Below are positions 11,216-22,324 of a stretch of DNA of 37,163 nucleotides, piece after piece (the first letter of the stretch is position 1; every line of letters starts with the position of its first letter). The notes beneath the pieces were generated by a model that had not been told where the DNA came from, searched no databases, and was given only the letters and a program-made list of their open reading frames with translations. Source of the DNA: Emmonsiellopsis sp. PD_33 (Eukaryota > Ascomycota > Eurotiomycetes > Onygenales > Ajellomycetaceae); the NCBI GenBank assembly GCA_032988165.1, contig JANTQF010000343.1, positions 1 through 37,163 on the forward strand, given 5' to 3'. Both the position numbers and the translations under genes were made by a program.

Positions 11216-14200
11216 CTACGTTGCGGTACGTGCTTCCTCGATTTGCGGTCGATAGCGATCCTTGACGAACTGATAACCCTGAGAAACGCCGTGCCAGATA
11301 TCGGGAATAAGGCTTTGTAACATTGCTATCACAATAACGATAAGAAGTGGAATCTGTCAAGACACCTGTTAGTATTATGCTGACCATTGATACTAAGATT
11401 TTAATTAGACTCACCCAAATGAAAAACAGATTCCGATCGCTGCGAATCCGCTTCATTTTTCGGGCGTGAGCTTGGCGTAACTGCTCCTGTTGTTCGGGAG
11501 GAATATTCTGGCGCCCGATTCGGACGTCTCCAATTTCTTTCTGTGTCGAAACCGAGCTGGACGATGACTCCGGTTCTGAAATCGACTCGAAATGTTGATC
11601 GGCCGCAGCGTCTGCCGCAGCTTGAAGCACCGACGACTTCTTGACATTATAATCCTCCTCCGTTTCTTCATCGACTGGATACAAGTCTTCGTAAGCTGGT
11701 GGCGATGAATTTCCAGTCAAACGGTCCCAGCTATCCTTTACCATGGTTGTTGACCATGACGTAGTTGGTCGGTGTGGTACAAGAGATGTTATTCTTCGCA
11801 TCATAGGATGGGTTTGATAATCCGGAAGCGTTGGCATAGGGGGTAAGGCGGGCATAGGGGGTAACGCGGGAAGATTTGGGAATGTCCAGTTGACACTTTG
11901 CTGGAATTGATTCATTTGGGCGATGATGTGGTTGCGCCAAGCCACGAGGCCTGCAGGCGGAGAAATCGGCCTTTCAACCCTAGCGTCAGGCTGAGCATCA
12001 CTTGGTGGTAGTACACCGCTGGCTTGAACGCTGGATTTACGAGAGCGTGAAAAGTAGAATCCAGATTTGGTCTCAGTGTTCGCAGTCGATCGCCGTGAGT
12101 GAGGATAGTACATGGCAGAATCATTGCCGTCACCAGCGGGCCCTAGTTGATTGCTTTCGTCTCCTGACCCCTCAGTTGAATCATCAATAGGGCCGTCAGA
12201 ATCCGCCGAGAAAGTGTCACTAGACATATCAAGGGAAGCAGAGCTTAGTCGGCGCCGTACGGATGGCGTTGAACCGACACTGCGGGACCGGTAGTGGCGC
12301 GCAGGCACTAGCACCGCTTGATGAGTTTCAAGAGATGTCGCAAGATCGGCGGGTGTAAAGTCACGCAAATTGACAGCGGCGACATTGGCACCAGATAGTC
12401 GCAGACGATGCACTATGTGGGTATGTCCACTCAAAGCCGCGAGATGTAAGGGTGTGTTGCCGTTACTATCTTGAACGTCTGGGCTTGCGCCCCTCGCCAG
12501 CAGACCAGCGACGAATCGCGTTAGGCCAAGAGAAGAAGCATAATGCAGAAGGGTTTGCCCGGATGGAGACCGGCGATTAAATCGTGGCGATCGGGGACTG
12601 TCGTCCAGATCCATGAACTCGAGATAGACAAGCATTTTGGCATCTAAATCGTTCATATTGGCCTGGGAGTTCGAATTGCCGCCGTGATTTTGTTGTCCGC
12701 CGCTTTGAAAGTTGCCTTGCAGGTTCCAGATGCCGTTCGAACCGCCGCCCATGATTTGCTGGGCAGTTTGGAAAGCGTCCGCTGGATTTCTCAATTTCTG
12801 ACCGAGAATACCAAGCGCAACGCGGTACATCTGCAGCTCCCTATCATCCACATAACGGAAGAAAATTTGTTGCTTGGGCATGATTGGTTGAGCTTGCTGT
12901 TGCACTTGACCAAAGGTTGGATGCTCATGCTTGAATACAACAGGCACCGTACCGGGCTGCAGGGCAGGAGGAGTGAGACAATTCAAACATTTGTCTCCCC
13001 AGAATGTGGTTGTGGTTGCCAGCGTGTCGCCAAAGACAACTTCCATCCCAGGGTAGAAGCCGCTCCCTAACAGTGTCACCTCACTTCCACCGGTCGTCGA
13101 ACCCTCGGCGGGGACAAGCTTGTGTATCATAGTGGGAAGTCTGGTAGGGGGATTCGGCTGAGGTATGCCCCACATTTGATTGGATATAACTGGTGCGGCC
13201 GGGATACCAGGAACGTTCTGGGTTTGGAACTGGTTGCGAGGGCCCCCAACTCCAGGACTTCCGGGCCGACTTGTTTGAGCAGAGCTCGGGGCGGACATCA
13301 ACTGCTGCGGAGCATTATCAGAGGACTGAGGCCTCTCTAGTGTGCTGAAGAACGATATCTCATTGTTATTTGGTGTCGGTGGACCATTCGCGAATTGCGG
13401 AGTCATCGATGAGGGCATCACAAATGCTCGGTCAGGTTGTCCATTAAATGGCTGCATTCGGGAACCATGCTGGGTACCTGGTTTGTTCGACGATGTGTTT
13501 GGCGTCTGGGCTGCATTGCCGGTGTTCTCCATCTTTGTCATCGTCAGTCCAGCAGGGAGTTTCCCAGAGCCACTCTGTTTACGTCGCTTGCTTGACGGTG
13601 GTTGCTGGAAGTCGTTTGGAGAAGCTTGTCTTGACAGGTTCCGATTCGGAAATGGAGCAGGAACACTGGGGGGGGTATTTTGGGGCTTGCTTGGAGGTTC
13701 TTGGGGGGTAGAATACTGATTGTTCCTGAGAGCTTGTAGGTCCGTCGCGGAATGAGACAATCGGAATGGAGGTTGGATGAGAATTGAAGAAGGCATGTTG
13801 GGATTAGTGACTGCAGGAAACACGCCAGCACCCGGCAGCTGGTGCCCAGTTGGTATCGTAGAGCCTGAAGCGGGGATTGAAGTTGAAGGAGCGTGTGTTT
13901 TGTGATCGTCAGTAATCATGATCGAGTTCGTTATCGCCTGAGATACTGTATTATCCATGTGGTCCTTAAGTGTAAAGATAACCCTGGAGACAAGATGTTA
14001 GTAGTTGTAGGAAACATTTGTGTAAATCATACGTACTGAAATCCGAGTTTCTCGTTTTGGTGTCGGCAGTAACAAGCAATGCGCATTGGTAGCTCCACCT
14101 GCATCGAGCCGGGAGGAGGAAGGGCAGCTGAGGGAGATTCAGGGTTCTGAACACTGGGCTTGGTAGGCTCTACCCAGTCCTTAAGCTCGGTGGTGTTGAA

Positions 14201-15753
14201 TACAATAACCCGCTTTTCTTCATCCTTCTGAAACAGTTCATCTTCCTCCGGTTTCCTCTGCTTCTTCCGCGATGCTCGTTTTCGTTCTCTCTGAATACAC
14301 CCAGAGCAGATCTTCACATCACCGCCTTCCAAAGGCGTGTCCTCCTTAGGATGCCCATCCTTGGAGTCACTTTCCATCGGAGTCGAATGACGTTCTTCAC
14401 CCCGTGCTCTTTCAAAAGCCCGTTCAAGTTTCTTCACATCCTGCATTGCGCTGGTGCAAACAACATTTGTATGAAGTTCAAGGATTTCAGGGGAGCGTTC
14501 CGTCTCGGGTTTCGCGAGAAATTTTGGCTTTGAGATCGCATAGCTTGGAAGGCGCAACTTTTTAACCCCTGGGGGTAGCGGGTATAAAGTAAGCTTGATA
14601 GGAATCTGAGTTTCAACCCGTGATTTTAAGGAAGTTGGATGGACAACCAATCGCGGTGGGCAATGGTTCTCTGGGTTCACACTCGCGTGGAAGCCGGCGG
14701 TAGCGCCGTTGGTTGGAAATTGGGTAACGGAGGGGTGTGCTACACCGTCAAAGTTCAGTTTTTGTCCTCCGAAATTTAGGCTTGGTGAAAGAGTCGAACT
14801 TAGGGGCGAGGCGGCGCCATTCATGTTGATGCTCCCGAATGTCTCTTCCAGGTCAGAACCTGGGGAATGATGGTCCCAGTGGCTAGAACTGGACGGCCCG
14901 TTTCCGTGAAATACCGGAGGGTTGGACATATCAGCTGGAGTTTGAAAATAAAAGGGGCCGGCAGAAGCTGGAAATTGCTGGAGGAAGTTAGTAAGCAATG
15001 GGTTTGTGAGGTGTCAGTCAAAGTGAAACTCACAGGTGATAGTGATTTACGCCCCATGGCTTGATTAATTGTATTGGATGGGCCACAGAACACCTTTTTG
15101 GACTGCCGAGGTTTAGTGTTCGAGTCTAGAGTCGCCTCCGACTTTAGAGGACTTGGACTGCTCGCAGCACTATCAAAATCGAAGGCGGAATCCATAGCTT
15201 TATTACTGCTCTCCAAGTCGGTGTCCAGTGGATATTCGTTATGGAAAGATGGAGTACCATTGGTCTGCCCAAATAGTGGTGTATCGGGGGCATGAAAATC
15301 ATCCAAATTCCCCCAGCCAGGAGTCGAGAATCGTTCTGCTGCCCTGCTGTTATGGCTAAAGGCCGCCGAATGGTTTGAATTCAAAGATCCATTCCGCAGA
15401 TGACCAGGCGGAGAATCAGCTGCAGAACTATGGCTCGAGTCCTCTGGCGAATCTGAACGGGTATCGGATAAAGGTGAATGTGTTTCTGTGAAATGCAGGG
15501 AGGGTTGTTGTTGCCCGCCTTTCAATAACCTTGCAGGAGACAAGCATGAAGTCGAGTTCGATGACTGTGTAGCGGTTGAGGGTCGCAAGAACAGATCGTC
15601 AAAATCTTGAGTACCATTTGCCGTTGAAGACTCTAGCAAAGACGGGTCGAAGCATTTCATATCCCCTTCGCCATATGGGTCCTCCATCTCGCCGACAATG
15701 ACTGGTTCGAGGGTTGAAAATGCAGGCGATGAGGGGTTGTCGTGCTGCCACAT
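11216..15753 (-). CDS. mga2: Mga2/Spt23-like ER-anchored transcription factor (IPT/TIG, ankyrin repeats, C-terminal TM)
   Basis: Related to yeast Mga2 and Spt23, ER-anchored dimers that sense lipid saturation or hypoxia, are ubiquitinated by Rsp5 and clipped by the proteasome, then activate the OLE1 desaturase gene. Exons 15753-15034, 14977-14037, 13983-11415 and 11353-11216 give 1455 aa; introns are 56, 53 and 61 nt. In order: a Ser/Pro-rich N-terminus; a conserved region with a CSGCIQRERKRASRKKQRK basic block in exon 2; an IPT/TIG domain at about 842-930 (VPAEGSTTGGSEVTLLGSGF); two or more ankyrin repeats at about 1027-1107 (GNTPLHLAALSGH); LPDY and PPAY motifs near 1273 and 1315; one transmembrane helix at about 1405-1427 whose codons span the last intron; and a short tail. 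The first ATG (MWQHDNPSSP) was taken as start; a later in-frame ATG (MEDPYGEGD) is possible. Confidence 0.9.
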
Positions 15754-17495
15754 CGCACTTGTGCCCCTAGTCCGCACAGCAGCAGAAGAAGATGGGCAGG
15801 CTCGCGGTCGGGAGAGTCAAGGAAGGTCTCAGGATAAGGGAGCCGGGAAACTATTGTGAGGATGTGAAGTGCGGTGAAGGTCGCGAATCTGCCTGAGGTT
15901 GCGAACTCGTGTCGTCGAATTGTCCACAGGCTGTCCACAAATCAAACATAAGCCAGAAGCTCTTCCACAGACGCTATCACCCACGGCAGAAAGCGAAAGG
16001 CGTTAAAGGCGTAGCAAATAAGAGTGGACAAGGAAGTTCGGGGGAGTTAGGGCAAGTCAAATAGGGAGCACACCACCTTGCGGCTGGGCCGCGGCGGCGA
16101 TTGCGGTTACTCGCAGCTCAGAGAAAAGGCAGAATCAAGCGTGGCCTAACCAAGGCCATGATGATAGGAGAAGAGGATGGATGTGGGCGCAAACGGGATG
16201 TGGAGAGCAGAGATAGCTGGTCGAGTCGTGCTGAGGCGGAGAGAAGGAGACGAAAGGCGACTGGCCGCTAGACCCGATTAGGAAGTCGTGTATAAGCCTC
16301 ACTTACGTAAGCATCCAGATGTTGAGCCTCAACCACAGTATTACTCCCTGACAATTAATTCCATCCCGGGGCAGCAAACTACAGCGGGTTGACCATTCTT
16401 ATCTTGGAGGTCTGACTTTTACTAACCACAGTATATGCGTTTATGCGTCAGGCGTGACCCACGAAACTAACTGTGGCACAACCTTCTCCCTGCAGAAATG
16501 CCTCTCACCGTGGCGCAAGGGCGATAATGACGGCAGTTGGACCAGCATTGGCAAAACACAACGGTCCAGTACTAGTTAACGGTGTTTCTGTCCGTCGATT
16601 CAAACCCACAAATCACCCAACAATCTCTCGAAGATTCGTGCTTAGGTCATTCCAAAGCCCTTCTGAGAAGGAAACGTGTCCACGAAGAAACCGTTGAGCC
16701 CAAAACATCGGTGCCTGGCTGCCCCCAAGGCTTTTACAGAGCTCCAACGTTCTTGTCTGCCGAGGCCGAAATCGCATTAGAGCCGTGCTGCTTTAGCCCA
16801 ATTTCTGTCACTTGGAAGTTGGGCGCGGCTTTCTCTGCGGGCGAGCCATCGCGCAGAGATTCCAGATTATGGCGCCAGCTAGATCCTGGGGAAGAGGGGC
16901 TCGGAGCGCCTAGCCCAGAACCACATTTCCTCCATGGTCTTTCATTAAGCGCGAACGAACAAAAAGGGGCTGAACGGGGATTCTATGTACACGCCCAACG
17001 TCGAGGATGAATCACGACAGTCATGAGTTGCTTGTGCAGCGTTACTAGGGAGACATGCGACGCGACATTTGGCGGAAACGGATGGCATCTTTGTTCTGCG
17101 ATGGTATACTCGAGAAGCTCGTGTGAGGCGGAAAGCAAACGTCCATCTGCCTGATATGAGAAATTATCTATGGGAAATATTTTTCCGCCGGAGGTCACGA
17201 TATCAATGTGCCAGCCTGCCAGGTTGTCTGTCATACACCCAAGCCTCGTTTTACGCCGGGAAAACGTGGAAATCACTCTATCGTTTCTACAGGTTAGAGA
17301 ATATATGGTTCTCAACGGCCAGGATTCGGGCTTGATATGTATGACAGCATGGAACCCCAGAGCTGTGCGCAGCACTCATATTATTTTCCTGGCGAATTCA
17401 TATAAACAAAAAAAAAACAAAGCAGGAAAGAAAGAAAAGGGGGAAAACAACGCCGCCCAAAAACCTTGTCGCATGAGAAACCCGAAAACACCTGT
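15754..17495. other. upstream region of the Mga2-like gene
   Basis: About 1.7 kb lie between the Mga2-like start and the 3' end of the rhodopsin-domain gene. A long promoter and leader are plausible for such a regulator. Frames at 16473-17010 (plus) and 16983-17375 (minus) show no domain or convincing splice structure. No RNA gene was recognised. Confidence 0.45.
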
Positions 17496-18950
17496 TCAAT
17501 GAGAATAAACTAGCTTGCGATTGCTGGAGGTATCATCGATGTCAACAGATTCCTGTACAACCATCTTTGTCACGGTGATACCCCCTAAATCCCCGCTGCT
17601 GCCCCCGGAATCCCCACTGCCCTCTTCGTCTATGGATTTGCTTTGCGCGAAAGATTGCAGGCCGTACCTGGAGCCTCCCTTACTCCCGTTGCTACGCCAC
17701 GTCGACTTGTGGGAAGTATTTCCCATCGGGTTGCTGAGGTAGCCCATGCTGGATCCTGAGAACATCCGGGGGAATATCTTGGTAATGAGTGGTCGAAGAG
17801 TGGAGAGACTGGAACATATGATTGCCACATTACATTCAATTGCTGACCAGGATGCGGCACCGACGTTGTCCCCTAGGATTGGTAGTTTGGTTAGCGCTGC
17901 CTTTTCCTTGCGTTCCAGGTGGGGAATATCTGCAACTTACAAGTTTTGTCTTTTGAACGCGCGATTACTTGAAGACTGTGGAGACGTAAACCGCTGGTGA
18001 TACAAACACTAGAAAAGGCGTTAACCGTCTTATCCGGTTGGGCTCTTGTTCAAATGTGGGAAGAGATGGGGGACTAACAATCCACCAAGCGTAAAGATCC
18101 CCATAACAGCAAACTTTTGTTTCTTCGGAAGTTGGAGCGTTGAAATAATGGGCATGGGCATGGCAAGGAGTGTCAGGTCTGTGACGATATGCATGATCGC
18201 ATTCGACAACCAGAGGTTTTCCATGTTGATACAGCCGCCTTCTAAACTATCGTCCCAAAACTTTTGGACGGGAATGCAGTTGAGATACCCGCTCACAACA
18301 GCCCACAAGCCGTAAGCGATTAGAAAGCCTAGCATAGCGTAGCATGCTTTGCGAATTGGGCTTCGTGGGAAAATTCGGAGATACAGGAGGACGATCGAAG
18401 CCTTCGTGCAGAATAGTGAGGAGTTATACATCGGAACCGAAAGCCAGAAACACTGCAGAGGCCGGAATCATTAGTTCAGCGGAACAAGAAGGTAGAGATA
18501 AGATGGGCTGCGGGACTCACAATCATCATTTTCTTCATCATGTCGGGTGGTATGTCTACAATGTGGTTTCCAAGTCCATTCACCTTTTCTATGCTCGCTG
18601 TTAGATTCTCGTCTTGTCCTACCGCACCGCGATGGTTTGAACGTACCGCCAACGAACAGCCCCATAAATGTTAGGGAAAATATCTGCCAAATATTCTCAA
18701 CAACATTGTTCCGTTCTTCGAACTATATCACAATCCAACTTTGGGGCATGCATACCAGAGCGGCCAACGACGTCCAGTCGTCATAACCCAGTCTTTGCAC
18801 TAACAGCCCCCTCGTGAAGAAGCGAGCGCCCACAAAAAATGTCGCAAGCGATGAGAACACGATGCTTATAGTCAAAGCCTCCGCGCCTCGGGCGTTCCCG
18901 ACTTCGGTCAGCTGCCGCGCAAGAATGCGCTCGGAATGCCCCATGTCCAT
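17496..18950 (-). CDS. fungal rhodopsin-domain (PTH11-like) seven-pass membrane protein
   Basis: Likely an integral plasma-membrane protein of the fungal rhodopsin-domain family (PF20684 type). Members resemble PTH11-class receptors, but ligands are mostly unknown. Six exons, 18950-18756, 18683-18647, 18588-18521, 18452-18079, 18008-17941 and 17872-17496, join in frame to 372 aa. Seven hydrophobic segments are seen: ISIVFSSLATFFVGARFF, WTSLAALIFSLTFMGLFVGG across intron 1, the long MYNSSLFCTKASIVLLYLRI segment, AMLGFLIAYGLWAVVSGYL, NAIMHIVTDLTLLAMPMPII, MGIFTLGGFVCITSG across intron 4, and CNVAIICSSLSTLRPLI. The family motifs YDDW after TM1 and NGLGNHI before TM3 are present. The cytosolic tail is Ser/Gly-rich and acidic. 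No CFEM domain precedes TM1. Exon 2 is only 37 nt. The reading frame is intact. Confidence 0.88.
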
Positions 18951-21103
18951 GTTCGAAACGTTTCAACTGCTCAAAAGCGGGCAGGGGGCTTTATGTTCAG
19001 GGCATCAGGAATGATTGAGTAGGCCTTACAATGGGGGACAAACAAATATCACGAAATTGTCTTTTTGTTTTGAAAAATAATGAATGTCGACAGCAAGAGA
19101 AGTGCTGCGTAGGTAAGCAAAAGAGGGGGGGAGGAGGATGTGGACACTTATTATACCCACATTGCAACGCCAATTATAACGAGAAAGATCGAAAACAAGG
19201 ATGTATAATTCGGACGCGGGACTAGAAAATAGTCAGGTTCGACGATTGAATTAGTCCTCGATCCCTAACCTTGACCGCGGCACCAGTTGCGAACCTGTTA
19301 ATAAGAAGCTGAACTAGCTCCGATCCAACCCCCTCCTGCAGAGCGGAGCCATCCCGAGGCTTGGAGGAGCACCTGCGGACGTTTCTCCGCTGCCGTCCCT
19401 TGTCTTTCGTTTATTTTTGTTTGTGATTGGTGCTCCATGCATGAGAAGGCATAGTTAAACAAGTCCAGCTCCCAGAGTCCCTGACTGCGGAATTGCCGAG
19501 ACCCCGTACAAAGAAGGACATCACTCTGGTTGAACAGTCATTCACTGGGGTCCTACTAGGGCGCTGATCGAAGTCTAACTTAATCAAAGCACGGAAAACG
19601 GTTGGCGCTTAATAGCCCTGGAGGGCCCCTTGCAAAGGCAATATAAATAATGGAACCTCGCTTCCAGGAGGAAACGACATCGCCACTGCCGACATGCTGA
19701 GGTGGGGACAGGGCAAACTTTGGAAGGCAGATTTTAAGTTCCAAACGCGGAGGCAACCCATGAAACACTGCTGTCACCGTTAAAAAACCCCTAAAATTGT
19801 ATTCCGATCTTGCTTGTGATGATTGTGATGATTCTGAGCCCTGTGGGGTCGAGAGACTCGAAAATGCAAGTTGCTATTAGGCAAAAAAGATCCTTTTAGT
19901 AAATCGACGGATCGTAGGCAAAATAGCCGTTAGCTACCCGCCGATCTACTCTGTTTATTCTGAAAGTGGGCGCTTGCTGCTTGTGGTCAAAAGTTTTATG
20001 CATCCATGTCATGGTAGTTCATCGATGATGGGCGTCGACGATCCGCAAAGGGGACTCCACTTCGTGCCACCTGGGGCAAGAAGAGTATAAACGAGGAATA
20101 ATAACTATGCGTACCGCCCTCGCAATGGTTTCCACGGCACGGACATGTCTCACAAAACCATGCTCAACGTTCAGTCGGGAAACATCATCCTCTTATATTA
20201 GGATTGAGCGACGTCTCATTCGCGTGTTGCTGAACAACGATGTTTATGCATGAGTCTGCTTGCCCCTGTGCAGTGTGCAGTGGACGCTGGACAGGGTGCA
20301 AAAGGCAAGCTAACCGGCAAAAACTGTCCCCATCAGAGCCCAGGCTCGCCCCATTTGACCTGCTTGGCCAACCAATGCTCGTCAGCAACAGTTAAATTCT
20401 CAGAATCCGACAACCCTGGGCAGGCAGGGAAGACTCCAGAATCACGAGGATCGGCATTTGAGGCTTCTCTTCCGGGTGCGTGTCTCCCCTTCCCCCCGCT
20501 CTCTCCAAGGCCAACGAACCCACACGGATGACGCGGGGTGATCCGATCGAGCAATCGAGGGCCCCCGAGGGAAGAAAAACACTGTCGATAACTCCCCGAC
20601 TGCAGTCCAGGCTTTTGCGGCAATGCCTCTATCACCTTGCAGGCCGCAGGCCAAACCCCTGCGTCTCGGACCTTGTATCGACAGGGGAAGAGGCGAGCAG
20701 GAAAAGGGGTTGAATCCATGTTTGATGAGACAGGCGTTGGTGTCTTTTGTTGGTGGTCTGGAAGTTCTCCAGCGTTTCCCCTGCGTTTGATGCCGCTAAA
20801 CCGCTTTCGTCCTCACGGCAATCCACAGCAGCAGCATCTGCCGGTGAAGGACAGTTCAAATATGAAACTACTCTCATATGTGGGATTTCCCAAATATTAA
20901 CTGACTGCATCATTGATTTCAATTGCTCGTGGGGGAAACCCAAATAGTTACTCCATGAGGGGGGCTCAGTGGAACCAAGTGGAGCGTCAATCATTCAAGT
21001 TGTGAAGAACAGCTTTGATGCCCGCAAATATAGAGTTGCTTGCACTGCATGGCATTGGATCAGAGTCCGTATGTACAGATTTGCCTCTTGCTCCCCTCAT
21101 GCC
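18951..21103. other. 2.1-kb gene-poor region
   Basis: Contains the promoter of the rhodopsin-domain gene and the 3' flank of the pectate lyase gene. Short frames (for example 20632-20994 minus and 20250-20531 plus) lack domains and do not join across plausible introns. No RNA gene or intact transposon was recognised. Confidence 0.45.
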
Positions 21104-22036
21104 TCAGCAATCCTCCGAGAGTGAGTCCACAAAGCAAGACTCGCCATCAGGCCCACTGCCAATCTTCTCCGTATCACCGTCGCCTTTCTCAACCCCTTTA
21201 TATCTATCGCAATCCTTGCCGGAATCCTGGCAGGAGTTCGAAATCCTGCATGTATCTAAGGGGCATGTTAGCAAACAACTTCGCCCAGATACGAGCCAAG
21301 CCATACTACTTACCGCCATAGTTTGAGTTGATACCGCAAAGGACCCCGCCATCCACGGCAATCACATTGTCGATGATGACGTTTCGAGGTCCACCATTGC
21401 CCGTGCAGTCGCCGCAGCTGCGGATAACTTTGCCATAATCCTCTGCATAAAACCCCTCAATCGAAACTGTCCCACGACCGTTGAACTGGAATATTTTGTC
21501 GTCCGCCCCGCGAGCGCCGCCGCCAATGACGTACGAGGTCTGGCCTTCTCCTTGTTTGAAGGTTGCGGCGTCCTCGCAGACGTCCTCCCACCAGACATTG
21601 GTAAGAGTGCTAGTATATAACAAGTCAACTCTGCCATTTCTTCCTTGTGCATTGCAGCATCAACACGTCCTACTCACCAAGAACCTCTGCAATGAATGCC
21701 TTCAGCTTGGGCCTTGCTCAGAATGACATTGGAAATACTCCCTCCGTCTTCAACGATGAACATCGCGGCCTCCTCGTCGGTTTCCGACTGCCCCTCGCAA
21801 GTGTCGGCTAGAAAGAAAAGACACCAATCAGCTTTTAAATCCATTTCAACCAAAGCAAAGTGGTGGTGATTTGAACACGTACGATCCCTCGAATATCTCA
21901 CCATCCCTCCATCGAAATCCCCGGAAACAATCATTGCATCGGGTAGGGCGGTCTCGCCGCTTGCCTCCGGAAAGGTGGTCGTTTGTGCCAGCGCACTGGC
22001 GCTGAACAAGGAGATCGCAATCGCCAATGATTTCAT
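21104..22036 (-). CDS. secreted pectate lyase, polysaccharide lyase family 3
   Basis: An extracellular enzyme expected to cleave polygalacturonate by calcium-dependent beta-elimination. Exons 22036-21883, 21807-21678, 21609-21314 and 21255-21104 give 243 aa, a normal PL3 length. A signal peptide is evident (MKSLAIAISLFSASALA, then Q at residue 18). PL3 hallmarks follow in order: DFDGGMVRY, TCEGQSETDEEAAMFIVEDG, AEGIHCRGSCTLTNVWWEDV, CEDAATFKQG, GGGARGADDKIFQFNGRGTV, KVIRSCGDC and GSGKDCDRYKG, with many paired cysteines as in this parallel beta-helix family. Each conserved block crosses its intron correctly. No carbohydrate-binding module is attached. Start choice is clear because the signal peptide begins at the first ATG. 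Pectin-inducible expression with glucose repression would be usual for the family; see the CCGGGG sites upstream. Confidence 0.93.
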
Positions 22037-22077
22037 GGTGGGCTAAGGTATCTGAACGGTTGATACTTTGATGTAGA

Positions 22078-22141
22078 CCGGGGTTTTTTGTTGTCGATGA
22101 TGATAGCAATAAGTCTGATGCGGGTTGCGGTCTATTATATC
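22078..22141 (-). promoter_or_regulatory. proximal promoter of the pectate lyase gene (TATA-like box and CCGGGG)
   Basis: A TATAATA box on the minus strand (22133-22139) lies about 100 bp upstream of the ATG at 22036. CCGGGG at 22078-22083 fits the CreA consensus SYGGRG. The same hexamer recurs at 22319-22324. The assignment rests on consensus matching only. Confidence 0.35.
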
Positions 22142-22318
22142 TTTTTTTTATTTGGGGATTGATACACACTCTCGAAACGGGGATAATTTCTAATTGGTGG
22201 AGAAATCCGGCCCCAAAAACAGTTTCTTCGCGTTTCGAAGCAATTGCAGAAACGGAAATAGAGGAAATTGGTTAGCCTGGAGAGCGCCCCTCGGTTTCCA
22301 CGAGGTTAGATGGAAAAT

Positions 22319-22324
22319 CCGGGG
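22319..22324 (+). promoter_or_regulatory. second CCGGGG, possible CreA site upstream of the pectate lyase gene
   Basis: An exact second copy of CCGGGG, about 280 bp upstream of the pectate lyase start codon. Two CreA-consensus hexamers in one short promoter would fit carbon catabolite repression, but six-base sites arise easily by chance. Confidence 0.25.
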
